Positions 23,001 through 33,256 of a DNA stretch of 64,000 nucleotides are shown here, in pieces. Source of the DNA: Eremomyces bilateralis CBS 781.70 (taxonomy: Eukaryota > Ascomycota > Dothideomycetes > Eremomycetales > Eremomycetaceae); NCBI RefSeq assembly GCF_010015585.1, contig NW_022985076.1, positions 612,764 to 676,763 of the forward strand. The letters are read 5' to 3'. How positions within the stretch are numbered: position 1 is the stretch's first letter; the number at the start of each line of letters is the position of its first letter. Below the pieces are notes generated by a model that searched no databases, was not told the origin of the DNA, and was given only the letters and a program-made list of their open reading frames with translations. The translations under genes were made by a program, and so were the position numbers.

Positions 23001-24182
23001 AAAGGGGTAGGAGTGGTGCGATGGCGCCGAGCATCACGCACGCGTCAACCAGCAAGAAGACCACGGTGTAGACCTCGCCGACCGTAGATCCTCCCTCGCC
23101 ACGAACTGCAGCAGCGACAAGCCTGCTTCCTTGCCAAAATGCAAGGGCATTGGCGGAGTATGCGATGAAGAAGAGCAACCCGGCTTGGACACCAGAGGTG
23201 ATCGCCTTTTTGATTCCCGCTTTTCTGGCTTTCTCCATGTGGCCACTGAACTTTGACTCCAGCCTGGGGGCAGCGTCGAACGCCTGCACGACCGCTACGT
23301 GCGTCAGAGCTTCGGAAGCGATGGACGCCGCCGATGCGGTGGCATTTGATATGCGCAACGAGAACTTCTGCACGAAGCTGCCTCCAACCGCGCCCATTAA
23401 CAGGAACGCCGGAACCAGAGAAACCAACATGCCTGCGAGTTTCGCTTCTTTCATGAAAGCAACAATGTATGCCGTGAGGAAGAAGGAGATACTGGCGATG
23501 AAGATTCCCACTTTCTCCGAGGTTCCGGACTGCACGGCTTGGATGTCTCCATTCAGCTTCGACGCAACCTCACCGGCGCTCCGGCGGTCAAAGAACGCAG
23601 CATCCTGTCTGAGAAGGCATCGGAAATACTGCTCGCTTAGCCTTTGGCCTAACCGTTGGCTCAAAAGGTTCCAGCAGAGTACATATATATAGATAAGCGC
23701 AAATGCCGCAATGGCGATGTACACCAGCAGAACAACTTTATCCTGGATTTGCGATGTATACGACGACCCGGAACCGGTTGCGGTGGCCTCGCAGGACGCT
23801 AAATTGATGTCATCGACCAATTGACCAAAGAGGATTCCCATCAAAGGGAAAGGCACACCGGCGGCGGCGGCAGCAATAGTACCAACGACTAGAAGGACGA
23901 TATCGAGCCATGAGGGGTTTGCCGTGACGAGGAGACTAAGGAATGCAAACAGCGCATTCTGAACCTGGAGCCGTGTTAGAGCAAGGCTCGAGAAGCTCGT
24001 GGTTATGATTCTTAGGAGGGGTTCCTGGAAATGGGGATGTGAAGACGATTGGGAGCATGCCATTCTCGTACCTTAGGCTTGGCGTTTGGAACCGAACTCT
24101 CTTTCGTCTCTTGAACCGTTGTGACTGCTGTAGCAGGTGCTGAATCAACAGATTTCTCTGTTTCCACCTTGGACTCAGCCAT
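20008..24182 (-). CDS. sitT: SitT-like ABC multidrug/siderophore exporter
   Basis: Exons complement(24072..24182) and complement(20008..23964), joined by a 107-base intron (GTACGA...CAG, branch CTAAC), give 1355 aa. The first exon supplies a 37-residue hydrophilic N-terminus starting MAESKVETEK. The layout is a full-size ABCB transporter, (TMD-NBD)x2. NBD1 has Walker A GISGSGKST near 431, signature LVSGGQRQRIALARA and LLILDEATSSLD. NBD2 has GPSGAGKST near 1130, LSGGQRQRVAIARA and LLLLDESTNALD. A. fumigatus has an ABC transporter, SitT, next to sidD, and this gene occupies the same setting. Export of siderophores, intermediates or their breakdown products is the likely role. Two SreA-type motifs lie 260-282 bases upstream of the start. 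Confidence 0.85.
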
Positions 24183-24441
24183 TATGGTTCGACAGCAACT
24201 CACTTGACATCGACCTTCCTTGACCAGGACTGGATGACAACTTGTAGGTCAGTTCTTCTGATGTTGAAATTGAACTGCTGGTGTCATGTCGCAGAAACAT
24301 GTGCCACGGGTAGCGTGGGATCCAACACCCCCGCTAAAATCGTCAACGGCGTCATTTTTCACAATACACGCTATGGAGTAAATCGGTGTAATCTCTGTAC
24401 AATTCCCTCTGCCGATGCCGGACCATGAGCGACAGATCCGG

Positions 24442-24464
24442 ATCAGATAATTCCGATCAGATAA
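24442..24464 (+). promoter_or_regulatory. paired SreA-type motifs ATCAGATAA
   Basis: Two exact ATCAGATAA motifs at 24442-24450 and 24456-24464, offset by 14 bases, 260-282 bases upstream of the sitT ATG. Confidence 0.7.
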
Positions 24465-24830
24465 AATTTTCACTAGGCCAAGAAGTGTTCGAACCGGGGT
24501 CTTGGCCACGATAGAGACTGAATGACTGCTGAACTGACGCAATCATCTTCCGTCTCCACCCTCCATGGGAAAGTCAAAGGCGCCGAGAAATTTTCAAGGA
24601 CCAGGATATTTCAAGGACCAGGATGGTGTCACAGTGCGGATCTAGTGAAGAAAAGAATATGGAGGAGCGGGTCGATGGAGCAAATACGAATTACGAAGCA
24701 GGGAGGAGGAGGTTGAGGTGACATGGGTGTACATGGATCAAGGATATAGCCGGGGCGTTTTCAGGGGTATGGCCAGGGGTAATTTCCGACACTAATCAGG
24801 GTTTGTGCATGGGGCAGCGGATCTGATAAC

Positions 24831-24839
24831 TTTAATGTA
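24831..24839 (+). promoter_or_regulatory. SreA-type motif ATCTGATAA
   Basis: An exact match in the sitT-sidG divergent promoter, 662 bases before the sidG ATG. The 16-base context ATCTGATAACTTTAAT is identical to that at 12600-12615. Confidence 0.6.
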
Positions 24840-25500
24840 TTTTCTTGGCTTGCTAGGGAATAACGGAAAAGAAACTTCAGGATTCCCGCTCCACCGACCA
24901 CCGATTATTATTATTATCGCAGGTCACTAATCCCCCGTCTATTCTCTCTTGTAGTCTTGTCCCGCCCTCCAGGCACATTCAAGCCATAGATCCTAGCTAT
25001 ACGGTCTACCGAATACGCCAGCTCTGAGGAGTACCAAGAACTTGATCCTTCACCAATGTAGCCCAGAATGTGGACCCTGCATTTGTTAGACATTTTGCCG
25101 ACACCTACCGTAACTTAGTCGCTTCGCATGTTGTCCTCTATGGACTCATTGTTATTAGATGCTTCATTGAAAAAGCCACAATCAAGAACTATCGCCTGAT
25201 CTCTGGTCTGGACTCTGATCTATCTTATCTCTGCTAGGAAGCTTGCCATCATTCTCGGATACATTCGATTTGGTTTCTTAGCGTGGGATAAATCGCGCCA
25301 TTACACTGCGACTCCGGCGTCAAACTCATCAAAGTTGGAGCTTCAGCGTTTTTCCAAGTTATTTTAAACCTTCCTTCGCTCCAGTTTGGTTACGTGCTCC
25401 TAGGTCTCTTCCTTCTCAGTGTCGATCTTTCCTCTCTACTTGTGCCCCTAATCCAATCCACAGTTTCACTTAGCTAAACAATTGCTACTCCCCTTCCACG

Positions 25501-26284
25501 ATGGGTCTTGTCGTCCTCCCCGCATTGATTCCCGATATCGAGAAGATTTATGATGTCTACTTTTCCGCCTTCGGCAACGATGAAATGGGCTCCATCATGG
25601 TTGACGTGCTCTTCCCGTCTGGGGTAAACGCGGAATTCCGAAAAGCACACACCGCCGCTACCCTGGACTGGTGGCACAAGAACCTCGTGCAGTACACAGT
25701 GAAGTGCGTTGATACCGATACAGGCGAGATCGTCGGCATGGGACTGGGAGACTTGTACCTCACCGAGCGGAGTGAGGAGGAAAGGAAGAACGGAGGAGTG
25801 CCGTGGTTGACGGGCAAGGAGAGAGAGAGAGCCGAGGCGATTCTGGACCCCTTATGGGCGGTGAAAGAGAAGTTGTTAGGTGGCAATCGACACATGTGTA
25901 AGTCCTCCTTTCCCGGTGGTTGGCGTGGCCACCTCCCAAGTGAGAATATCCCATTCTTTTTCTAATCAGTCCATAGACTGCCATGTCATCGGAGTCACTC
26001 CAGAGCATCAAGGGCGGAGAGGGGGCGTCCTTCTTACGGAATGGGGCATGGAATTGGCGGAGAGATCTGGGGTGCCACTTTATTTTGAATCGTCCCCGAG
26101 CACGTTGGCCTTTTATCAGAAGCTGGGTTTCGAGACTCTCTCTGAGAAAATCGTGCACAAGAAGGAGTTGCTTGGCACGGAGAACGATATTGAGGTTCCT
26201 CTGATGGTCAAGATGCCTTCAGCTGCTGGAGGTATGACCTTTGAGGAGTGGCGTGCCAAGGGATACCCGAAGGGCTACAAATGA
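25501..26284 (+). CDS. sidG: GNAT acetyltransferase, probable SidG (fusarinine C acetylation)
   Basis: Exons 25501..25897 and 25977..26284, joined by a 79-base GTAAGT...TAG intron, give 234 aa. The start MGLVVLPALIPDIEKIYDVY opens a GNAT fold. The acetyl-CoA-binding motif is GVTPEHQGRRGG just after the splice site, followed by ESSPSTLAFYQKLGFE, the usual GNAT motif B. SidG is a GNAT enzyme of about this length that converts fusarinine C to triacetylfusarinine C. The assignment rests on family, size and position in the cluster, since many fungal GNATs look alike. The gene is divergent from sitT and shares its GATA-containing promoter. Confidence 0.65.
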
Positions 26285-26647
26285 AGAATGAATTGGTTGA
26301 CGAGAGCGGATCGATGGAATTGGAATGAATGCAACCGATATTGTTAGATATCAGCAGGTGTCTGAATGCCCCAACAACGGTAGCAACCACTGACTTTAAT
26401 AGCGAGCGCTTCTTTCTGTGTGTAATGCAAGATTATCATGAGCCTTGGTTGGTGCAACTCACACTGTATCCACTGTGGTTCCTCCAGGTTTATTGGCAGC
26501 AGAGACTACTTATATACGTACTATGCAAAGGCTTACGGGGTTACCGACCCCTGCTCCTCATGGTCCTGAAATAAGCAATAGATATTCCATCTGTAGATTG
26601 AAGAGGCATTACATCATTCCAAGTTCCAACCCTGTGAATGAGTGCGG

Positions 26648-26656
26648 ATCAGATAA
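26648..26656 (+). promoter_or_regulatory. orphan SreA-type motif ATCAGATAA
   Basis: An exact match with a near repeat (ATCAGACAA) at 26662-26670, located 364 bases beyond the sidG stop and with no confident gene downstream. It may serve a gene that has been lost or that I failed to see. Confidence 0.5.
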
Positions 26657-27000
26657 CGTGGATCAGACAAGGGACTCTCTGGCCTCTGTAGATCCTGTGG
26701 GCCGTATTCAGCGTTCAGGGGGATTCATCATTCAACGAACTCGAAGCGAATTCAAGAAACACACTTAGGCATAGGGTTAGTCTAAGAAAGGCGTAGGCTC
26801 TTTATTGCAGTGATGCCATGGTGTGTCACAGGTGAGAAGACCGCAGACGGCCACGCCCATAACTTGTGAAGGGAGTACCTATGACTTCTAGACCATGGTA
26901 CTAACTAAAGGAGGATAGCTACCTACTTTCCTGTAAGACAAGTTCGATTCTTCCTTGGCTTCGTTTTTGCCGTCCGACCTTTCGACACTGCCTCCACAAG

Positions 27001-27342
27001 TGGGGCTTTTGAAAACCGCTACCTAGGTAGGACTTTTGAGAACTGCCACCTACAATAGTCACCCCTTTTCAAAACCACCCAGGTGGGACTTTTGAGAACC
27101 GCCACCCTTTTTCCAGACCACCATACGTATGGGATTTTTAAGAACCTGCCCCCCCTTTTCAAAACTGTCATACGTATGGGACTTTTGAAAAGCTGCCGCC
27201 CCTTTTCAAAACCACCACCTAGGTGGAACTTTTGAGAGCTGCCGCCCCTTTTGAAAACCGCCACCCAGGTGATACTTTTGAGAACTGTCACCCCCAAAAG
27301 TCCCACCTGTGTGGTGGTTTTGAAAAGGGCTGACAGTTCTCA
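27001..27342. repeat. imperfect tandem array of palindromic units
   Basis: About six or seven units spaced 47-57 bases apart. Each has a palindromic core such as CTACCTAGGTAG (27019-27030), CCATACGTATGG (27121-27132), CATACGTATG (27169-27178) or CCACCTAGGTGG (27215-27226), followed by a conserved arm like ACTTTTGAGAACYGCC and preceded by CCCCTTTTCAAAACC. The arms are themselves partly inverted copies (TTTTGAAAAG versus CTTTTCAAAA), so single strands could form extended hairpins. The core letters vary while the arms persist. I do not recognise a described family. Confidence 0.75.
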
Positions 27343-29623
27343 TAGATTCTAGGAAATAAGTTTCAGTGATTTCAGTAAAACTATTTTTACAGGGAAAGGA
27401 ACCAACACCTTTCTTCCTGTGGCAAGGCTCTTTTCCGGGCCAACCGTTGAATTCGCCGTCGGGCTAGCTTCCATCAGTGTTTCCAACATGGCCACATGTC
27501 TAGATTCAACTTCTTCTTGACGATGATGACCCATCAGAACGACTCCATCGTCGGTGAACGGTTAAAGTAGCTGATCAAGATAACCAACAGGGCCGTCCTC
27601 TCTCATCTGGTCCCTCAAAGTTCCATATCGGACGTTCACCTGCACCAGTGGTGAGGCTTCGAACCCTACTAGGTGACCAAGGCATGCCAGTATATTCGAA
27701 TCCAGCGTTGCAACTCACTCCTGCGAATGATACATTGGAGACATAGTCTTTCGCAAGGGGCACCTCGCGGGATTCCCAGTTTTGTGAGGCGCTCCCGGGG
27801 ACAGGTCGGAATTCGGCCGCGCCATGCGAAGCGAGAAGTACCAGAGTAATTCAGTCCCACGCGAGGTGACTATGGGCCTATGAGGGTGTTGCTGTCAAAT
27901 CTACCCAACTACGCTATATCCCCAAAAGGGACGCCCTCCTATGGATCTAGGAGAAGGGTAGGTATAGCAAGGTTCGACAGTTGCCAGCCATGGGCCTCTC
28001 GCGTTTAGATGCCTCAATCTCTTCTGATTCTCGTTTCGGCCTGGGTGCATTATAGCGTTGCGAACCACGGTTGAGCTTGGTGCTCCCAGGCACCGATGAA
28101 GCTCTCCTGAATGCGACTTGTAAAGTGACATTGTGATGCAACGACCCTTGTGAGAACCATTTCCGGTCCACCTAAGTCGAAGCCCTCTATCGGTTTCAAG
28201 ATTCATGTGTCGAAGTCAAACTAAGCTCACCGCTAGTAGTATCGCTTTCCATACATCGTATATTATGCCAACGGCCACATTTGGTGCTTAATGCTGCGTT
28301 CCCATGGTTCTTGACAGGGGCAAAGTCCACAACAGATCTTTTCTCCCTTCTCAACACGATTCGTGTCTTTTATGATAACATGGGCCCCCGTAGGTGACAA
28401 GGCTGGAAATGGGGTCGATTACGAGTGGCCGTTATGACGGGAAAGGCAGCCTTGCCAGCGGTGCGTGTCGTCACTAAGCGAGGGTTGGACCGAAGGTAAT
28501 GAAAATGAAAAGTATCCTGATCACAAAAATGGCAGAGATATCGCGAGGGATTGGGGATCATGAAGATATTATCCAGCTCTTTGTCAATGGTGTCAGAACG
28601 AGAGTCAAGGAGGCTGATCAGTGTTCCATAATCTGATTCACTGTTCTTAAAGGAAGTCAAAGAATGATAGACAATTATCAACTTTGGATATGGTTTGGAC
28701 GAAACCTCGCGGTCTTTCAAGGGCCCTGATTCATTGACCCTGGAGCGTCTCGGGAGAAGAGAGAGACATAAAGAATATCTGTCTCGACACCAGTGTCAGC
28801 GAGATCTGTGTTGTGAGGTCTTCCCCAGCAGATGTCTCACTATCAGTGCTCACTTGTGTCGCAGCTCAGAATACCAACAAGTATAACTATGATACTGGAC
28901 TCATATCGTGAACAAATAATTGTCCGGTGGAGAGACATACCGAATGGTGGCTTGTTGAGCCTCGCGAAGTCAGAGTCGTCGGATGAGAGTTGCCCTGAAC
29001 CACATACCCAGTGTTTCAAAACCGCAAAATCATTACCTTGTTTCATGCTAGCCTCCTCCTGTCTCGCTAGGAATGAATGAGTGGCGTTTCATGCTCGTCA
29101 ATTGCGGAAGATCGTCCCAGGAGTGGGCCTTGATGGACTGTACTTCCACAAGTCCAAGTGGTAGAGGTTTCGACGCGATGACTGGAGCCTCCACACCACT
29201 ACCGACACGATGAACTGCACTGTGGACGAGATTATTGTAGCAAGAGTTGTAATTATCTCTTGTAGAGCGTCATGACGAGCAGTTCGGAGCAGTTCAGAAC
29301 AGTTCAGACAGACATGGAGAGGGATCTTGGCATCAAATTGAATTGGCAACGTACAGGAATCAATGCGTGATGTCTAAGCCCGATTTCATATCTTTCCCTA
29401 TCTGAAAAGTGACTTTTATCTGCTATCCCAACGACGGTTTTCTCCCAGTGTCACCCAGCGGGACTATCCAGTTTGCGGGAAAGGTGTGGGAGAATGAAAG
29501 AGGAGACGCCAGGAAGTACCCGATGTGGAGGCGGCATGATCCTGCTCGCTCGACTTACTATTGTTTCGCCGGTGCCCAGTAAACGCCATGTGCAACACCA
29601 TCTATTACCCTTTGCCTTTGAAA

Positions 29624-30494
29624 TCACGAAGTTCCATTTGTCCCGTCCTCGACAGCTATGTCGCCCGCTAGCACCTTGGTCTGGGGAGCCTCGCCTTGAT
29701 ACGGTCCACCCCCAGGCGTCACGGACGTGGGATTTCCAGCTTCATCCACGAACTCGAAATTGTATCGCGATAGCAGATGGGGGATTGCAGACAGTTGCGG
29801 ACCGTACCTCGCGGTATTGTCGTACAGTTCGAATAGAGGAACGGCAAGGAGCTTCATGTTCTTCGGAACGCTGAGGACCTCTGCAGAAAGGTTAGCCAAA
29901 TAATTTTCTAATGTTCGGTATACATATGCCGTATCAGCATGCAGATAACTTACTGCTCCGAGGGAGTTGGATGAAGTACAGCTTCTTGCACTCCTTTGGC
30001 CGCGTAACATGCGCCGGGATGAATGGGTACATGAACGTCTCGAAGTTCGGTCGATACCACTGCGCCAGCGTATCGCCAATCTGCCATTCATCGTTCACAC
30101 CCTCGCCGGAGAATTGACTTCCGACCGGAGCCAATCGCTCATTCAAGCGGGCCTTGAACCCTTCGACCTCGTCATCTTCGGGCCGAAGATAGTCGCCAGG
30201 CAGTTTGAAGAATGCGTTGGCAATCTGCAACATCAGGATATGCGGATGGTTGTGCTCGTGGCACACCAGAATCCCTTCACAGGTTCGTCGCATGCCATGG
30301 TGCTTGTAGTGCTCTTCTAGTCGAGTGAGCCTAGCAACGACCGAGGGGTCCTCTTCTGGTTGGTTCTCCTTCGTGCCGAAAGTGTAGTTGCTGAGAGGGT
30401 ACAGCCTAATGGTAGTCGGTTGATTCGCATTGAAGGATTTGGGGAGGATGGGGGGCTGGGAGCTTTGGACAGCTGTTTCTGTGACGGTCGACAT
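29624..30494 (-). CDS. cleavage factor Im 25 kDa subunit (CFIm25/NUDT21)
   Basis: Exons complement(29954..30494) and complement(29624..29880), joined by a 73-base GTAAGT...CAG intron, give 265 aa. The strongly conserved series IRLYPLSNYTFGTKE, RRTCEGILVCHEHNHPHILM, ANAFFKLPGDYL, EWQIGDTLAQWYRPNFETFM and VPKNMKLLAVPLFELYDN identifies the Nudix-fold subunit of pre-mRNA 3'-end cleavage factor I, which binds UGUA in the nucleus and acts in poly(A) site choice without hydrolysing nucleotides. The fungal protein adds a short Ser/Gln-rich N-terminus and an acidic tail. A CACGTGAC motif lies 166 bases upstream. Confidence 0.93.
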
Positions 30495-30996
30495 GTTTAG
30501 CTGAAGAGGCTCGCAATAGGTTGATTGATGGATATAGTGAAGGTCTTTCCAAAGATTATAGTAAAATCATGGCGGATAAACTTGCCAGGCAGATGGCTAC
30601 ACGTTACAGTCTGGGAGTGATATCGAGACATCGTCAACACCTTGTTGCCGGGGATGTGCCACGTGACCGGATATTTGATGGAACTGTTGATTCTGCAGCT
30701 CAGCGATTTAAATTTAGCGTTCTGAGTCCAGAACATGCACTTTGAAAAAGGCAGGTTACAGTAGTAACGCTAAGGTTGACTAAGTGGAACGACCTCCAAG
30801 CAAGAGAAATTATTGTGTCTCATGATCTACTGGTATATTTGGAATTCCTGTGAATCAGTGATGCTTTGAGGAAAACACTTCAGGTCCTTCAATTACTTGG
30901 TGTCGGTGAAGCTCTTTGTTCCACAGAATCGCTAGAGAGTTGTATTCTCTCGCTTTCTTTATTCACCTTAAACCATCAAAGTCAGCCATAATCAAC
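30495..30996. other. divergent promoter, CFIm25 and ribokinase
   Basis: 502 bases between two divergent starts, with a CACGTGAC motif at 30660. Short frames on both strands have no family resemblance. Confidence 0.6.
30660..30667. promoter_or_regulatory. CACGTGAC motif
   Basis: A CACGTG palindrome, 166 bases upstream of the CFIm25 ATG and 330 bases before the ribokinase ATG. Confidence 0.4.
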
Positions 30997-32219
30997 ATGT
31001 CTTCGCCCGTAATCACTATTGTGGGCTCCCTCAATGCCGACCTAGTTACGAGGACCCCTCGTTTCCCCAATCCGGGGGAGACCATAACGGCGCACGCCTT
31101 CTCGACCGGCTGCGGGGGCAAAGGCGCGAACCAAGCTGTCGCTGCTGCGCGACTCTCCGGCACGCCTGGCAAACAGGTGGGAGATGGGTTCGAACCGCCG
31201 GCGGCCGAAGTTCGAATGATAGGGGCGGTTGGGCAGGATCAGTTTGGAACCATGATGCTCGATCAACTGGAAGAAGATCAAATAGATGCGTCCGGCGTGT
31301 TACGAGTCAAAGACTCGACAACGGGGACGGCAAGTATCACAGTGGACGATTCCGGCGAAAATTCGATTCTCGTCGTCCGGGGTGCAAATGGAAGACTACC
31401 GCACGATCGATCCCTATTGAAAGGCGATGAGACCATCGTTTTGTTTCAGCTCGAGGTCGACATTGAAGTGGTAGGCTCAGACAATGCGACGCAATGGCGG
31501 TTCCGGATGGAACTGTGCCATGCTCGACACATGATTTTCCTACGTGGTATCTGACGAATATCAGGTTGAGAAGAACCTCAAAGCCGCTAAGCAGAACGGA
31601 GCCATTGTATGAGTTCCAACGTCGGTTAGGTTGTGCAACCGCTAAGTGATACGCAGACGATTCTGAATCCAGCCCCTGCCGCGAGGCTGTCGGACAGCAT
31701 TCTTAGTAACGTCGACATCCTCGTGTTCAATGAACATGAGATGGCCATCTGCGGGCCGGACCCGGCAGAACTCGGCGAAGACAAAACCCAGAACGGAGCC
31801 GAGTGGTTCATGGCAAGAGGGGTGAAGTATATCGCATTAACACTGGGGTCTAAGGTAGGTAGAGCAGCAATCGTATCTTCACTAGGTCTGACATGATATA
31901 GGGCTCCAAGACGTGGTCATCCAATGGGGAGACTTTTGAGAGCGGAGCTGGGGCCGTCGAAAAGGTGGTGGATACGACAGCGGCCGGAGATACATGGGTG
32001 GGAGCCTTTGCTGTAGTCATAGCACTGGGAGCTGCAAACAGGAAGGAGGCAGGACAGGCGCAGAGCATCAACATGACAACAATTAAAGATGCGGTACGGT
32101 TCGCCCATGTCGCCGCCGGCAAGACGGTGGAACGCAGTGGAGCCATCTCATCGATTCCTCAAGGAAAGGAGGTTCAGGCAGCCTACGAACCGATCCTGAG
32201 GCTCTTGCAGAAATCTTGA
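30997..32219 (+). CDS. ribokinase (PfkB family)
   Basis: Exons 30997..31470, 31565..31606, 31657..31854 and 31902..32219 give 343 aa; the second exon is only 42 bases (14 codons) and restores the helix VEKNLKAAKQNGAI. PfkB signatures are GGKGANQAVAAARLSG near residue 40 and VVDTTAAGDTWVGAFAV near residue 260. Ribokinase phosphorylates D-ribose at O5 with ATP for entry into the pentose phosphate pathway. The catalytic loop reads AAGD where GAGD is usual; the Asp base is kept. The start MSSPVITIVGSLNADLV places the first beta strand correctly, so the longer upstream frame from 30916 is not used. Confidence 0.9.
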
Positions 32220-33256
32220 GACGGGTTCAATTCCGTGACACGCACCATTCGATGATAAAGAACGGGCAGGCATTCTCAAGGAACGAGAGAAATGTGGATG
32301 AGAAATGTGGATGAGAAATGCGGGAATGGAACATTTTGCATATGCAGGCGCAGATCCAATTGCTAAATCTTGGTCATTAATTAGTAGAGTAGATATGAGA
32401 CGAGATGAATGGATAGACACGTATGAAAAGTAGGACGCGACGAGACATGGTCAGTGAGCTTCATGACGCACTTCACCAGCACCGGCGATGCCATTTCGTC
32501 TCACGACGGTCAAGGCAGAATGTCGATGCCACGAAGCGCCGACACGAGCCTCACGATCGGCTGGATATCTGCAGCGGGATATGAATGATGGAGCAGAAAG
32601 TTGCCGGGCAGCGAGTAGAAATAAGAAGCTGCATGCGAACACGGTCGTGTGCAAGTCGCGCAACCTTGCAACGGCTTGCATTGGTGTAGCAAAGTACAGC
32701 ATGGGAGAGGAGGGCACAGGATAGTGAGGGTTGCGTGACAGCCAATCCCTCGGGGACTCTGACGATGGCTGTGTTGCTATGGCTGCATCGCTTAAGGGAG
32801 TTGAGGCACAGCCTGGCGTAAAGTATCGACACGATGCAACTCTTCAACGCGTCGCAGCTGGAGCATGGAACCCCCTTAACCCCGATGCGTGTTTAGCGTG
32901 TCGCGTCTATCCGCCATATCATATCATTTCCCTCCCTTCCCCTCATCTTGAGTACGGGATATGCATTTCAATCTTCGTGCATTCTACATTCTTATGATTC
33001 TCCAGAACTACTATTAGAGCAGCATCGCCAGTTGACAGCTCTTTGCAACCCATTCTTATGAGCATCAAGTCCTTCGCTAACCATTTTCACCTCATCTCTA
33101 CTCGCTATTGTGTTTACGCGTGATTCCGATAGCCAAGGCTTGCTGGACTGTCAACAAATTCAATACGCCCGACGACACCTCGTTAACGCGGTGGAAAAGG
33201 CCTCCAAAGATTGATCTTGATTGTCAATTATCTTTCATAACTCGGCTTCGGAAGCA
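32220..33256. other. 1 kb intergenic between ribokinase and KEN-box gene
   Basis: Noncoding as far as I can see. It includes two and a half copies of a 13-base unit GAGAAATGTGGAT at 32287-32320, likely in the ribokinase 3' UTR, and a pyrimidine-rich stretch around 32930-33120, probably part of the next gene's promoter. Confidence 0.6.

Larger units (their letters stand above)
24183..25500. other. bidirectional promoter between sitT and sidG
   Basis: A 1.3 kb gap between divergent starts, with no protein-like frame. It carries three exact SreA-type motifs, a short direct repeat near 24590-24620, and pyrimidine-rich sequence just before the sidG start. Confidence 0.65.
26285..29623. other. 3.3 kb gene-poor region right of the siderophore cluster
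   Basis: No complete gene could be built. The stretch holds an orphan SreA-type motif (26648), a palindromic repeat array (27001-27342), and minus-strand open stretches at about 27575-27850, 27901-28206 and 28370-28720. The frames at 27575-28206 are Pro/Arg/Ser-rich, lack a good ATG and are separated by stops. They could be relics of a decayed gene or unusual noncoding DNA. I recognise no transposase or reverse transcriptase motif. Confidence 0.5.

Noticed and set aside
27655-27690. TTCGAACC-like T-loop suggesting a tRNA
   Set aside because: No matching acceptor stem, D-loop or anticodon arm could be drawn around it.
27575-28206. Suspicion that the region is rRNA-derived or a transposon fragment
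   Set aside because: The translated pieces resemble proteins misread from rRNA only superficially; no rRNA core sequence, transposase or reverse transcriptase motif, or terminal repeat was found.
28370-28720. 116-codon minus-strand open frame in the gene-poor region
   Set aside because: It begins with ATG and has ordinary composition, but I recognise no family, see no splice partners, and its flanks are full of stops.
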